DNA from: CAVXHQ01 sp963789535
GTDB lineage: Bacteria; Pseudomonadota; Alphaproteobacteria; Rhodobacterales; Rhodobacteraceae
Length of the DNA stretch: 64,000 nt
Reading direction: 5' to 3'
Assembly: GCA_963789535.1 (NCBI GenBank)
Contig: CAWBKU010000005.1
Span: 1,922,001 to 1,986,000, forward strand
A model generated the notes under the pieces. The model saw nothing but the letters and a program-made list of their open reading frames with translations, did not search any database and was not told where the DNA came from. A program made the position numbers and the translations under genes. Positions 31,538 to 40,084 of this stretch are shown here, piece after piece; positions within the stretch are counted from its first letter, which is position 1, and the number at the start of each line of letters is the position of its first letter.

Positions 31538-32776
31538 ATGCTGCGCCGCCTCTATGCCGACCAACCCGATGCCTTTGCCTTCACCCCCGCCAATCGCGCA
31601 TGGGCCGAGGCGCAGATCACCAAATACCCCGAGGGGCGGCAGGCCAGCGCCATCATCCCGCTCCTCTGGCGCGCGCAGGAGCAGGAGGGCTGGCTCTCGC
31701 GTCCCGCGATCGAGCATGTGGCCGAGATGCTCGGCCTCGCGTATATCCGCGCCCTCGAGGTGGCGACGTTCTATTTCATGTTCCAGTTGCAGCCGGTGGG
31801 ATCGGTGGCCCACGTGCAGATCTGCGGCACCCTGTCGTGCATGATTTGCGGCGCCGAGGATCTGGTGGCGGTCTGCCGCGACCGGATCGCGCCGCGCGCG
31901 CACGAGGTTTCGGCGGATGGCAGGTTCTCCTGGGAAGAGGTCGAATGCCTCGGCTCCTGCGCCAATGCGCCGATGGCGCAGATCGGCAAGGACTACTACG
32001 AGGATCTGACCGCCGGGACGCTGGTTTCCCTGCTCGACCGGATGGCGGCGGGCGAGGTGCCGGTGCCGGGGCCGCAGAACGGCCGTTTTGCCGCCGAACC
32101 GCTGTCCGGCCTCACCTCTCTTGCCGATCACGCCGAGGGACGCCCGGCTCATAACGCCAGTGTCGCGCTTGCCGTCGCCCTCGGCGATACGCTCAAGCGG
32201 ATCGACGGCACCGAGGTGCCGCTGACGGCGCCGTGGCAACGCAACACCGACGACGTGCCCGAACGCAAGCCCAGGCGCACGGAGACCCCGGGGCCGAAGC
32301 CGGCCAACGGCACCCCCGCCGACGAGACCGGCGTGACGGTGCAGGAGGCGACAGACACCTCGCGCGCCAAGCCGCCGTCGAAGGCCGACCCGAAGTCGGC
32401 GAAGGGGGCGGCCGAGGCCTCGCTCGGCAAGAAGGCCGGTCGCGCCAGTGGCACGCCCGCCGTCACCGCCAAGACCGGCCCGGCGCCGACGCCGCCCGCC
32501 AAGGACGCAGGCGCCGTCACCGGAAACCTTGCCGAAAGCGCGCCCGAGACGCTGTCCGAGCCCCGCGCAGGCGGTGCCGACGACCTCAAGCGGATCACGG
32601 GCGTCGGGCCAAAGCTCGAGGGGCTGCTCAACGACCTGGGGTTCTGGCATTTCGACCAGATCGCGGCCTGGTCCGCGCAGGAGATCGCCTGGGTCGACGC
32701 GCGCCTGACCTTCAAGGGCCGGATCGAGCGGGACGACTGGACGGCGCAGGCCCGGGCGCTGGCCGACGGCGACTGA
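31538..32776 (+). CDS. nuoE: NADH-quinone oxidoreductase subunit E with C-terminal helix-hairpin-helix extension
   Basis: Residues 1 to about 180 are the 24-kDa subunit holding the 2Fe-2S cluster N1a: ICGTLSCMICG supplies two cysteines and ECLGSCANAP the other two. The protein is 412 residues, more than twice the bacterial norm. Residues about 235-340 form an Ala/Pro/Thr/Lys-rich linker, and about 345-412 a helix-hairpin-helix domain (ITGVGPKLEGLLNDLG, HFDQIAAWSAQEIAWVD, RDDWTAQARALA). The same domain ends the next encoded protein. Such tails are known in Rhodobacterales NuoE; their job is unclear. GGAG lies 7 nt upstream of the start. Confidence 0.95.
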   Translation: MLRRLYADQPDAFAFTPANRAWAEAQITKYPEGRQASAIIPLLWRAQEQEGWLSRPAIEHVAEMLGLAYIRALEVATFYFMFQLQPVGSVAHVQICGTLSCMICGAEDLVAVCRDRIAPRAHEVSADGRFSWEEVECLGSCANAPMAQIGKDYYEDLTAGTLVSLLDRMAAGEVPVPGPQNGRFAAEPLSGLTSLADHAEGRPAHNASVALAVALGDTLKRIDGTEVPLTAPWQRNTDDVPERKPRRTETPGPKPANGTPADETGVTVQEATDTSRAKPPSKADPKSAKGAAEASLGKKAGRASGTPAVTAKTGPAPTPPAKDAGAVTGNLAESAPETLSEPRAGGADDLKRITGVGPKLEGLLNDLGFWHFDQIAAWSAQEIAWVDARLTFKGRIERDDWTAQARALADGD

Positions 32777-32925
32777 CCCTTCCGGCAGCGCCCGCCACCG
32801 GTTCCGGGTTTTCGGCCCGTCTCAGGTTTTCTGGTGACGGGGGGGCGTTTTCCGTTATTGTCCGGGCAAGGCGCCCCTTTTTTGCGGCGCCGCGTCTGCA
32901 ACCGGGGACATGAGGGATATCTGCA

Positions 32926-33837
32926 ATGGCTGTATCGAACGACAATTCGGCGGGCACTTTCGGGTTCTGGGGCCTCGGCCTCGTCGGCGGGGCGGTCATT
33001 GCGCTCGTGATGGGTGTCCTCGGCATCACCGGCTGGCTCGGCGCGATCCTCGTCGGGACGCTGGTGTTCCTCCTCGCGGGCGTCCTGCTGTCGGCACTGG
33101 TCGGCGCGCCCTTGCCCAGCCTGACCGAGATCGAGGCGCGCCGCGCCGCGGGTGCACCGGGCACCGCCGCGGCACCGCCCGCCCCGACCGTCACCGGCCC
33201 CGCGATCGAGAAACGGCAGGCCGACCCGGAACCCGGCGGGGTCTTTGCCGAGGCCAAGGCGGCGATCGCCGAAGCGGGCGCCAAGACCAAGGCCGCAATC
33301 GCCGACACCGCCACCCGCGCCAAGGATGCCGTGACCGATGCGGTCGCGAGCGCCCGAGACAGCGTCGACGAGTCGACCCGGCCGCACCGCGCGGCGGCGG
33401 CCGGCAAGGCCGAAGACATGAAGACCTTCGCGCGCGAGACGGCGCAGTCCGCGCGGACCAGCGTCGTCGACGCCGCCGATGCCGCCACGCAGAAGATGAC
33501 CGACGCCCGCCGGAGTGTTGCCGGCGCGATCGACCCCGATGGCGACACCGGCACGCGGCCGGTCCTGCTCAGCGCCGCGCGCACGGGCGGTCCGGACAAC
33601 CTCAAGGAAATCAAGGGCGTCGGCCCGAAACTGGAACAGACGCTGCACGCGATGGGGATCTATCACTTCGATCAGGTCGCCGGCTGGGGCCCGGACGAAC
33701 TGGCCTGGGTCGACGCCAACCTCGAGGGGTTCAAGGGCCGGGCGAGCCGCGACGACTGGGTGCCGCAGGCGAGGATCCTTGCGGCGGGCGGCGATACCGA
33801 CTTCTCCAAGAAGGTCGACAAGGGCGGGGTCTATTAG
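32926..33837 (+). CDS. Membrane-anchored protein with helix-hairpin-helix domain, linked to nuoE
   Basis: The 303-residue protein has two N-terminal hydrophobic segments (about residues 14-32 and 36-62). A long Ala/Lys-rich helical region with repeated AKxKAAIAD-type heptads follows (about 100-200). A C-terminal domain (about 220-290) is nearly the same as the NuoE tail: IKGVGPKLEQTLHAMG, YHFDQVAGWGPDELAWVD, RDDWVPQARILA. GAGGGA precedes the ATG. The shared domain and adjacency suggest that both proteins bind the same partner or each other at the membrane. HhH motifs often contact DNA, but a protein-contact role is equally possible here. Confidence 0.85.
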   Translation: MAVSNDNSAGTFGFWGLGLVGGAVIALVMGVLGITGWLGAILVGTLVFLLAGVLLSALVGAPLPSLTEIEARRAAGAPGTAAAPPAPTVTGPAIEKRQADPEPGGVFAEAKAAIAEAGAKTKAAIADTATRAKDAVTDAVASARDSVDESTRPHRAAAAGKAEDMKTFARETAQSARTSVVDAADAATQKMTDARRSVAGAIDPDGDTGTRPVLLSAARTGGPDNLKEIKGVGPKLEQTLHAMGIYHFDQVAGWGPDELAWVDANLEGFKGRASRDDWVPQARILAAGGDTDFSKKVDKGGVY

Positions 33838-33885
33838 TCGGCGATGCGACGTTCCGGGCCCTTTACCTCTGCCGGGCGATAGGCG

Positions 33886-34107
33886 ATGACCGGACCCGAT
33901 ACCGGGGCGGAAAAGGCGCGTGCCCGGATGCGCGCCCGCGCGGCACTGGTGCTTGCGGGGACGGGCGTGTTCTGGATACTCGCGCTCTGGCTCGGCCCCA
34001 AGGCGGGGCTGGGCAACCGGGGGCTTGCGCTGCTCGATCTGTTCGCGCTTGCGGGTTTCGGCCTCGGGCTCTGGATGACCTACAAGAGCGGGCGACCCCG
34101 CGCCTGA
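33886..34107 (+). CDS. DUF5337 small membrane protein
   Basis: The 73-residue protein matches DUF5337, a family found in Rhodobacteraceae complex I operons: a charged N-terminus (EKARARMRARAAL), hydrophobic helix 1 (ALVLAGTGVFWILALWL), a short GPKAGLGNRG loop and helix 2 ending with the basic TYKSGRPRA. It resembles small ATP synthase subunit I-like two-helix proteins in layout, but no function is assigned. It is located 48 nt after the HhH protein gene and 45 nt before nuoF. Confidence 0.8.
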   Translation: MTGPDTGAEKARARMRARAALVLAGTGVFWILALWLGPKAGLGNRGLALLDLFALAGFGLGLWMTYKSGRPRA

Positions 34108-34152
34108 CACCGACGCCAAGAACGCGCCAGATCGCGCAGAGGAGACCGCCCC

Positions 34153-35439
34153 ATGCTCGCCGACAAGGACCGCATCTTCACCAACATCTACGGCATGCAC
34201 GACCGCACCCTGAAGGGGGCGATGGCGCGCGGCCACTGGGACGGCACCAGGGACATCCTCGCCAAGGGCAAGGACTGGATCGTCGCCGAGATGAAGGCGT
34301 CCGGTCTGCGGGGCCGCGGCGGGGCAGGCTTTCCCACCGGCCTGAAATGGTCGTTCATGCCCAAGGAGAGCGACGGGCGCCCCTCCTACCTCGTGGTCAA
34401 CGCCGACGAGAGCGAGCCGGGCACCTGCAAGGACCGCGAGATCATGCGCCACGATCCGCACACCCTCATCGAGGGGTGCCTGATCGCGTCCTTCGCGATG
34501 AACGCGCATGCCTGCTATATCTATATCCGGGGCGAATACATCCGCGAGAAAGAGGCGCTTCAGGCCGCCATCGACGAATGTTATGACGCGGGCCTCGTCG
34601 GGCCGAACGCCTGCAAGTCGGGCTACGATTTCGACATCTATCTGCACCACGGTGCCGGCGCCTATATCTGCGGCGAGGAGACGGCCCTGCTGGAATCCCT
34701 CGAGGGCAAGAAGGGGATGCCGCGGATGAAGCCGCCGTTCCCGGCGGGCGCGGGACTCTATGGCTGTCCGACGACGGTGAACAACGTCGAGAGCATCGCG
34801 GTGGTGCCGACGATCCTGCGGCGCGGCGCATCATGGTTCGCCGGTTTCGGCCGGCAGAACAACGCCGGCACCAAGCTCTTTGCCATTTCGGGCCACGTGA
34901 ACAACCCCTGCGTCGTCGAAGAGGCGATGAGCATCCCCTTCGAGGAACTGATCGAAAGGCATTGCGGCGGCATCCGCGGCGGCTGGGACAACCTCAAGGC
35001 GGTGATCCCCGGCGGGTCGTCGGTGCCCTGCGTGCGCGGCGAGAAGATGCGCGATGCTGCGATGGATTTCGACTGTCTGCGCGGCGACCTCGGCTCGGGC
35101 CTCGGGACCGCGGCGGTGATCGTGATGGACCGATCGGTCGACATCATCAAGGCGGTCTGGCGACTGGCAAAGTTCTACAAGCACGAGAGCTGCGGCCAGT
35201 GCACCCCCTGCCGCGAGGGCACCGGCTGGATGATGCGGGTGATGGAGCGGCTGGTGACGGGCGAGGCGGCGGTCGAGGAGATCGACATGCTGTTCGACGT
35301 GACCAAGCAGGTCGAGGGGCACACGATCTGCGCCCTCGGCGACGCCGCCGCCTGGCCGATCCAGGGGTTGATCCGCAACTTCCGCGACGAGATCGAGGAC
35401 CGGATCCGGCACAAACGGGTACCGGTGGCGGCGGAATGA
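34153..35439 (+). CDS. nuoF: NADH-quinone oxidoreductase subunit F
   Basis: The 428-residue 51-kDa subunit binds NADH and FMN and carries cluster N3. GLRGRGGAGFPTGLKW (from residue 51) is the FMN/NADH glycine-rich loop, NADESEPGTCKDREI the second nucleotide segment, GAGAYICGEETALLES the FMN contact, and ESCGQCTPCREGTGW plus HTICALGD provide the four cluster cysteines. AGAGGAG precedes the start. It ends with ATGATGA, shared with the DUF3291 gene start. It is full length. Confidence 0.97.
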   Translation: MLADKDRIFTNIYGMHDRTLKGAMARGHWDGTRDILAKGKDWIVAEMKASGLRGRGGAGFPTGLKWSFMPKESDGRPSYLVVNADESEPGTCKDREIMRHDPHTLIEGCLIASFAMNAHACYIYIRGEYIREKEALQAAIDECYDAGLVGPNACKSGYDFDIYLHHGAGAYICGEETALLESLEGKKGMPRMKPPFPAGAGLYGCPTTVNNVESIAVVPTILRRGASWFAGFGRQNNAGTKLFAISGHVNNPCVVEEAMSIPFEELIERHCGGIRGGWDNLKAVIPGGSSVPCVRGEKMRDAAMDFDCLRGDLGSGLGTAAVIVMDRSVDIIKAVWRLAKFYKHESCGQCTPCREGTGWMMRVMERLVTGEAAVEEIDMLFDVTKQVEGHTICALGDAAAWPIQGLIRNFRDEIEDRIRHKRVPVAAE

Positions 35440-35936
35440 TGGAAGCGCCAGGCGGCCCCGTTGCACAGTTGAACATCGGGCAGCTTTGGCATCCGCCCAA
35501 CGATCCGCGCATCGCCGGGTTCACTGACAACACCGCCAAGGTGAATGTGATCGCCGAGCGCTCGAAAGGGTTCGTCTGGCGCTGCCCCAAGGATCAGGCC
35601 GCGCGCGAGGAGATAGGCGTGACGCTTTATGGTGGCGATCCGTGCCGCCTCTGGACCATGTCGGTCTGGGAGACGGCGGAGGATCTTGCACATTTCGTTC
35701 TCAAGACGGTGCATGGCGCCTTCGTCGGGCGGCGGTCGGATTGGTTTCGGCCGCAGGATCACCGCACCTATGTGATCTGGCCGATCCCTGTTGGCCACCG
35801 CCCGAGTCTGAAGGAGGGCCTTGACCGGCTCGCGGTGCTGGAAGCAGCGGGACCGACAGACGCGGCCTTTGATTTCGGCTTTCTGCGTGCCGCTACCCCG
35901 GTGACTTCTGCTGGCGTTTCGGACGGGGTCGTCTGA
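35436..35936 (+). CDS. DUF3291 family protein (dimeric alpha/beta-barrel type)
   Basis: The 166-residue protein is recognised as DUF3291 by VAQLNIGQLWHPPNDPRIAG, NVIAERSKGFVWR, WTMSVWETAEDLAHFV and YVIWPIPVGHRPSLKEGLDRL (each quoted alone). The fold belongs to the antibiotic-monooxygenase-like dimeric barrel group. No heme or substrate ligand is evident. Two ATGs (35436 and 35439) overlap the nuoF stop; either could start it. The gene ends in TGATG with the next lipoprotein gene, so it is locked into the operon. Its role in complex I is not known. Confidence 0.82.
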   Translation: MMEAPGGPVAQLNIGQLWHPPNDPRIAGFTDNTAKVNVIAERSKGFVWRCPKDQAAREEIGVTLYGGDPCRLWTMSVWETAEDLAHFVLKTVHGAFVGRRSDWFRPQDHRTYVIWPIPVGHRPSLKEGLDRLAVLEAAGPTDAAFDFGFLRAATPVTSAGVSDGVV

Positions 35937-36265
35937 TGCGGTCTTGGCATTGGGTGGCTGGGCTGGCGCTCCTCGGTGCCTGCACCCGCTACGAGGTCGG
36001 CGAGGTGCGGCAGGTCGGCGCCGCCGATTTCGCGCTCTTCGACGGCACGCCGCTGTTCATGGGCGAGGAGGTGGCGGCCATCGCCATCAAGGTGCGGCGA
36101 TTCGCTCCCGACATGACGGAAGGCGAGCGTCCCGACGCCGTCGACGCGGCGGACCGCTATTGTTTGCGCCGCGGTCAGCGCCTCGCCCTCGATCCGGCCC
36201 GCCCGGGCTATTTCGAGCCGCGCGACCAAAGCTGGAATCTCGTGGCTCGGTGCACGCGCTATTGA
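35936..36265 (+). CDS. Small lipoprotein in the nuo operon
   Basis: The 109-residue protein begins MRSWHWVAGLALLGAC, a short lipoprotein signal with the lipobox LGAC (Cys16). The mature part of about 90 residues contains two more cysteines (DRYCLRRGQ and ARCTRY), spaced to allow one disulfide. The start overlaps the DUF3291 stop by one base. The final segment, ending WNLVARCTRY, mirrors TRYEVGEV after the lipobox, but this is probably chance. Unknown function; a lipoprotein or periplasmic assembly factor is the simplest reading. A 6-bp GC hairpin (36310-36325) follows. Confidence 0.68.
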   Translation: MRSWHWVAGLALLGACTRYEVGEVRQVGAADFALFDGTPLFMGEEVAAIAIKVRRFAPDMTEGERPDAVDAADRYCLRRGQRLALDPARPGYFEPRDQSWNLVARCTRY

Positions 36266-36382
36266 CCTGCTTGTCAGGAGGGTTTCGCCGGCGCACTGTT
36301 GGCGCATGACCCGCCATCGGGCGGGCCCGGTCTGCCCTGTTTCCCATCCGTCTTTTCCCCAGTCCATCGAAAGGTCCGCATC

Positions 36383-36757
36383 ATGGTGACGTCGCGTCTG
36401 CCTGCATGTCTGCCGCTGTCGGCGGTCGCTCTCCTCGTCTTCTACAGCCTTGCCAGCGCGCAGACCGACACGGAGGTCACGGTCGACCGCAGCGATGGAC
36501 CCGAGACCCTCGAGGTCACGTCCGGCACCGCCGGAGACGGCACCTTCGTCGAGTTTTCGGCAATGGTGCGCGAGGTCACGGTTCGGGTCCGCCGGGTGCA
36601 GGGCGGTCCGCTGACGGCCGAGGAAGCGGCGGAAGTGCAGGACATGGCGGCGGTCTGCACGGACACCGACCTCGCGCCCGTGCCCTATGCCGTCGATGCC
36701 GTGCAGGAGGACGAAGATTACGTCATGCGGTTTCGCTGCACCCGCCCGATCGACTGA
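36383..36757 (+). CDS. Exported protein of unknown function in the nuo operon
   Basis: The 124-residue protein has a Sec signal peptide (MVTSRLPACLPLSAVALLV, cleavage after SLASAQ region). The mature part is acidic with EVTVDRSDGPETLEV and two cysteines in AAVCTDTDLAP and MRFRCTRPID. The C-terminal pattern RCTR resembles the preceding lipoprotein's ARCTRY, so the two could be distant paralogues. The start at 36383 has AAAGG 9 nt upstream; an upstream ATG at 36299 gives no signal peptide. The gap that follows (36758-37016) shows no other gene. Confidence 0.62.
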   Translation: MVTSRLPACLPLSAVALLVFYSLASAQTDTEVTVDRSDGPETLEVTSGTAGDGTFVEFSAMVREVTVRVRRVQGGPLTAEEAAEVQDMAAVCTDTDLAPVPYAVDAVQEDEDYVMRFRCTRPID

Positions 36758-37016
36758 CGCCCCGCGCCGCCGGCAAGAGGCGGGATCGGCAAATCGGACG
36801 TTCGGCGGAGGCGGTCGGTCGTGGCGTGGCGCGTTGTCGTGCGGCACGCGGGCGGCAAGTGTCCGCCGATCGGTATCGCTTCTCGGTGATCCGATATTGA
36901 ATAGCATTTCCTTTACGCCGATGTGGTCTGCACGGGCAACACGACCAGATCCGACGCCGGGCGCACCTCCGCGTGCCCTGAGGCGAACGGGCGCAGGAAC
37001 CGACAGGACCAGATGA

Positions 37017-37430
37017 ATGAACAACCGCACCTCCCTCCTTGCCACCCTCGCGCTCCTCACCGGCTTTGCCGTCGTGGCGGGCGCCACCGCCGCGCGCAGC
37101 GAGTTGCGCAACGAGCCCAGCGTGACCGAGGGCCTTATCGCCGTCGCCATCGCCTATGAGATCGGCGAGCGGTGCGACGACCTGTCGGCGCGGCGGCTGA
37201 CGGGGATCAACTACCTCTTCTCGCTCAAGGCCGAGGCCGAGCGGCTGGGCTATACCGACGCCGAGATCGACGCCTTCGTCGACGACGACGCCGAGCAGGA
37301 CCGCCTCGAGGCCATCGCCCGCACCCGCCTGCGCGACCTTGGTGCCGTCGAGGGCCAGTGGGCGACCTATTGCACGGTCGGGCAGGCGCAGATCGCGCAG
37401 AACACCGTCGCGGGACAGCTTTTGCGCTAG
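37017..37430 (+). CDS. DUF5333 family exported protein
   Basis: The 137-residue protein has a signal peptide (NRTSLLATLALLTGFAVVAG) and a helical periplasmic domain. It is recognised as DUF5333, common in Rhodobacteraceae complex I loci: EGLIAVAIAYEIGERCDDLS, RLTGINYLFSLKAEAERLGY and a final cysteine in WATYCTVGQAQI. The two cysteines could pair. Family function is unknown. A strong hairpin begins 7 nt after the stop. An ATG 4 nt upstream is out of frame. Confidence 0.8.
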   Translation: MNNRTSLLATLALLTGFAVVAGATAARSELRNEPSVTEGLIAVAIAYEIGERCDDLSARRLTGINYLFSLKAEAERLGYTDAEIDAFVDDDAEQDRLEAIARTRLRDLGAVEGQWATYCTVGQAQIAQNTVAGQLLR

Positions 37431-37436
37431 CGCGAT

Positions 37437-37467
37437 GTCCGGGGGCGCGGATTTGTCGCCCCCGGAC
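37437..37467 (+). terminator. Strong hairpin between DUF5333 gene and nuoG
   Basis: GTCCGGGGGCG (37437-37447) pairs perfectly with CGCCCCCGGAC (37457-37467) around a 9-nt loop. No U-tract follows. It may act as a partial terminator, tuning nuoG relative to upstream genes, or as an mRNA end stabiliser. Confidence 0.55.
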
Positions 37468-37595
37468 GGCACATTTGCCGCCCCGCCGCGCGCCAAGCGA
37501 CTGGCATCGCCCGGCCTGCCGCGCTAGAACGCCCGCAAACCACCGCGGCCCGCGCCGATCCATCGCGCGGACCGCCCCTGCGGGAACGGCGCGCC

Positions 37596-39638
37596 ATGGC
37601 AGACGGTCAAAGCACTCTCAAGAAGGTCATCATCGACGGCACCGAGGTCGAGGTGCCCGGTGCGATGACCCTCATTCAGGCCTGCGAGGTCGCGGGCATC
37701 GAGATCCCGCGGTTCTGCTATCACGAGCGGCTGACGATCGCGGGCAACTGCCGCATGTGCCTCGTCGAGGTGGTCGGCGGCCCGCCGAAGCCGACGGCGT
37801 CCTGCGCGATGCAGGTCAAGGATCTGCGCCCCGGTCCCGAAGGGCAGCCCCCCGTGGTCAAGACCAACTCGCCCATGGTGAAAAAGGCGCGCGAGGGGGT
37901 GATGGAATTCCTGCTCATCAACCACCCGCTCGACTGCCCGATCTGCGATCAGGGCGGCGAATGCGACCTTCAGGATCAGGCGATGGCCTACGGCGTCGAT
38001 TTCAGCCGCTACCGCGAACCGAAACGGGCGAGCGAGGATCTCGACCTCGGCCCGCTGGTCGAGACGCATATGACGCGCTGCATCTCCTGCACCCGCTGCG
38101 TGCGCTTTACCTCCGAGGTGGCGGGCATCCACCAGATGGGCCAGACCGGGCGCGGCGAGGATGCCGAGATTACGTCCTATCTGAACGAGACCCTCAACTC
38201 GAACCTTCAGGGCAATATCATCGACCTCTGCCCGGTCGGCGCGCTGGTGAGCAAGCCCTACGCGTTTACCGCCCGGCCGTGGGAACTCACCAAGACCGAG
38301 AGCATCGACGTGATGGACGCGCTCGGGTCCAGCATCCGCGTGGATACCAAGGGCCGCGAGGTGATGCGCATCCTGCCGCGCAACCACGACGGGGTGAACG
38401 AGGAATGGATCTCGGACAAGACCCGTTTCGTCTGGGACGGGCTGCGGCGCCAGCGCCTCGACACGCCCTATATCCGTGAGGATGGCAGGTTGCGGCGGGC
38501 CTCGTGGCCCGAGGCGCTGGCCGCCACGGCCAAGGCGCTCAAGGGCGGCAAGGTCGGCGGCATCGTCGGCGATCTGGCGCCCGTCGAGGCGGTATTCGCG
38601 CTGAAACAACTGGTCGAGGGCCTCGGCGGCTCGGTCGAGTGCCGCACGGATGGCGCGGCCCTGCCTGCCGGCAACCGCGGCGCCTATGTCGGCACCGCCT
38701 GCATCGAGGACATCGACGCGGCGCAGATGATCCAGCTCATCGGCACCGATCCGGCGCGCGAGGCGCCGGTTCTGAACGCGCGGATCCGCGCAGCGTGGAG
38801 CCGTGGTGCGCAGATCGGCCTCGTCGGCGCCGCCGTCGACCTGACCTACGAATATGCCCATGTGGGCAGCGACCGCGCCGCCCTCGAGAAACTGTCCTCG
38901 ACGAAGATTTCGGACCATACGCGTGACAAGCCGACGCTGGTGATCGTCGGGCAGGGTGCGATTTCGGGTGCCGACGGCGCCGCCGTGCTGGCGCATGCGT
39001 TCAAACTGGCCGAGAACAGCGCCTCGCGCGTCCTGATCCTGCACACCGCTGCCTCCCGCGTGGGCGCGATGGATGTGGGTGCCGTGACGACGGGCGGTCT
39101 CGAGGGTCTGGCCGAGATCGACGTGCTCTACAACCTCGGCGCCGACGAGTTCGAGATCGCGGGGCGCGATGCGGGCGGGCCGTTCGTGATCTATCAGGGC
39201 AGCCACGGCGACCGCGGCGCGCACCGCGCCGACATCGTCCTGCCGGGGGCGGCCTATACCGAAGAGAACGGCCTTTTCGTCAACACCGAGGGCCGCCCGC
39301 AACTGGCGCTGCGCGCCAGCTTCGCGCCGGGCGAGGCCAAGGAGAACTGGGCGATCCTGCGCGCCCTATCGGCCGAACTCGGCACGGCGCAGCCCTGGGA
39401 CAGCCTCGGCGCGCTGCGTGCCGCCATCGTCGCCGCGCACCCGCATCTGGGCCGGATCGACGAGGTGCCCGAGAACGAGGTCGCACCTTTGCCCGCAGGC
39501 AAACTCGGCAAGGGCGATTTCCTCGGCCCGATCAAGGACTACTACCTCACCAACCCGATCGCCCGAGCCAGCCCGCTGATGGCCGAACTCAGCGCCAATG
39601 CCGCGGCCCGCGACGGCACGGCACTGGCGGCGGAATAG
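37596..39638 (+). CDS. nuoG: NADH-quinone oxidoreductase subunit G
   Basis: The 680-residue 75-kDa subunit carries several iron-sulfur clusters. The N-terminal ferredoxin-like domain shows FCYHERLTIAGNCRMCLVEV (N1b), then a His/Cys segment before CPICDQGGECDLQD (N4/N5 region) and THMTRCISCTRCVRF. A molybdopterin-oxidoreductase-like domain lacking active-site residues occupies the C-terminal two thirds. The length is close to the Paracoccus form (about 670) and shorter than the E. coli form. The ribosome site is weak. A TTG-start lipoprotein gene follows 3 nt later. Confidence 0.96.
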   Translation: MADGQSTLKKVIIDGTEVEVPGAMTLIQACEVAGIEIPRFCYHERLTIAGNCRMCLVEVVGGPPKPTASCAMQVKDLRPGPEGQPPVVKTNSPMVKKAREGVMEFLLINHPLDCPICDQGGECDLQDQAMAYGVDFSRYREPKRASEDLDLGPLVETHMTRCISCTRCVRFTSEVAGIHQMGQTGRGEDAEITSYLNETLNSNLQGNIIDLCPVGALVSKPYAFTARPWELTKTESIDVMDALGSSIRVDTKGREVMRILPRNHDGVNEEWISDKTRFVWDGLRRQRLDTPYIREDGRLRRASWPEALAATAKALKGGKVGGIVGDLAPVEAVFALKQLVEGLGGSVECRTDGAALPAGNRGAYVGTACIEDIDAAQMIQLIGTDPAREAPVLNARIRAAWSRGAQIGLVGAAVDLTYEYAHVGSDRAALEKLSSTKISDHTRDKPTLVIVGQGAISGADGAAVLAHAFKLAENSASRVLILHTAASRVGAMDVGAVTTGGLEGLAEIDVLYNLGADEFEIAGRDAGGPFVIYQGSHGDRGAHRADIVLPGAAYTEENGLFVNTEGRPQLALRASFAPGEAKENWAILRALSAELGTAQPWDSLGALRAAIVAAHPHLGRIDEVPENEVAPLPAGKLGKGDFLGPIKDYYLTNPIARASPLMAELSANAAARDGTALAAE

Positions 39639-39641
39639 GCG

Positions 39642-40037
39642 TTGCGACGCCCGGCCGCCCTGCTCGCGCCGCTGGCCCTGATCGCCTGCACCGGCGAGGG
39701 CGGCGGAGACCTGCCGCCGGAGGGGCGCCTGCCGGTCTATGACGGCGTCGAGACGCGCCTGCTCGACGGCGATCTGGTGAGCTTTCTCGTCACGATGCGC
39801 GATGCCGCAGGGCCCGGGGCCGTCGAGGACTATGCCCGCTGTGCGGCGGCGCAATACGCCCTCATCCGGGGCTATGGCTTTGCGCGGCACGTGCGCACAT
39901 TGGTCGACGAACGGGGTGGAATCTGGCGCGCGGATGCTGTTTACACGATCTCGTCGGCCCTGCCGCAGGGCGTGCAGACCATCGACGCCGAAGTGACCGT
40001 CGCCGACTGTGGCCGCAACGGCATACCGACGGTCTGA
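39642..40037 (+). CDS. Small lipoprotein between nuoG and nuoH
   Basis: The 131-residue protein begins at TTG and has a lipoprotein signal with lipobox LIAC (Cys16), then TGEGGGDLPPEG. The mature domain contains a central DYARCAAAQYALIRGYGFARH helix and ends with a cysteine in VTVADCGRNGIPTV. The pair could form a disulfide. A similar AQYALIRGYGFARHVRT-type segment is known to me from several Rhodobacterales nuo-linked proteins, without a function. The TTG start is accepted because the signal peptide begins there; no better start exists. nuoH follows after 47 nt with its own AGGAG. Confidence 0.68.
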   Translation: MRRPAALLAPLALIACTGEGGGDLPPEGRLPVYDGVETRLLDGDLVSFLVTMRDAAGPGAVEDYARCAAAQYALIRGYGFARHVRTLVDERGGIWRADAVYTISSALPQGVQTIDAEVTVADCGRNGIPTV

Positions 40038-40084
40038 AGACCGCGAAACGAGGTGCCCCGCAAGGGGACAGGAGCCGGAACCAG

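Noticed and set aside
32149..34650. 833-codon minus-strand ORF opposite nuoE to nuoF
   Set aside because: It is antisense to clear coding genes, repetitive in composition, and has no ribosome site or recognised domain.
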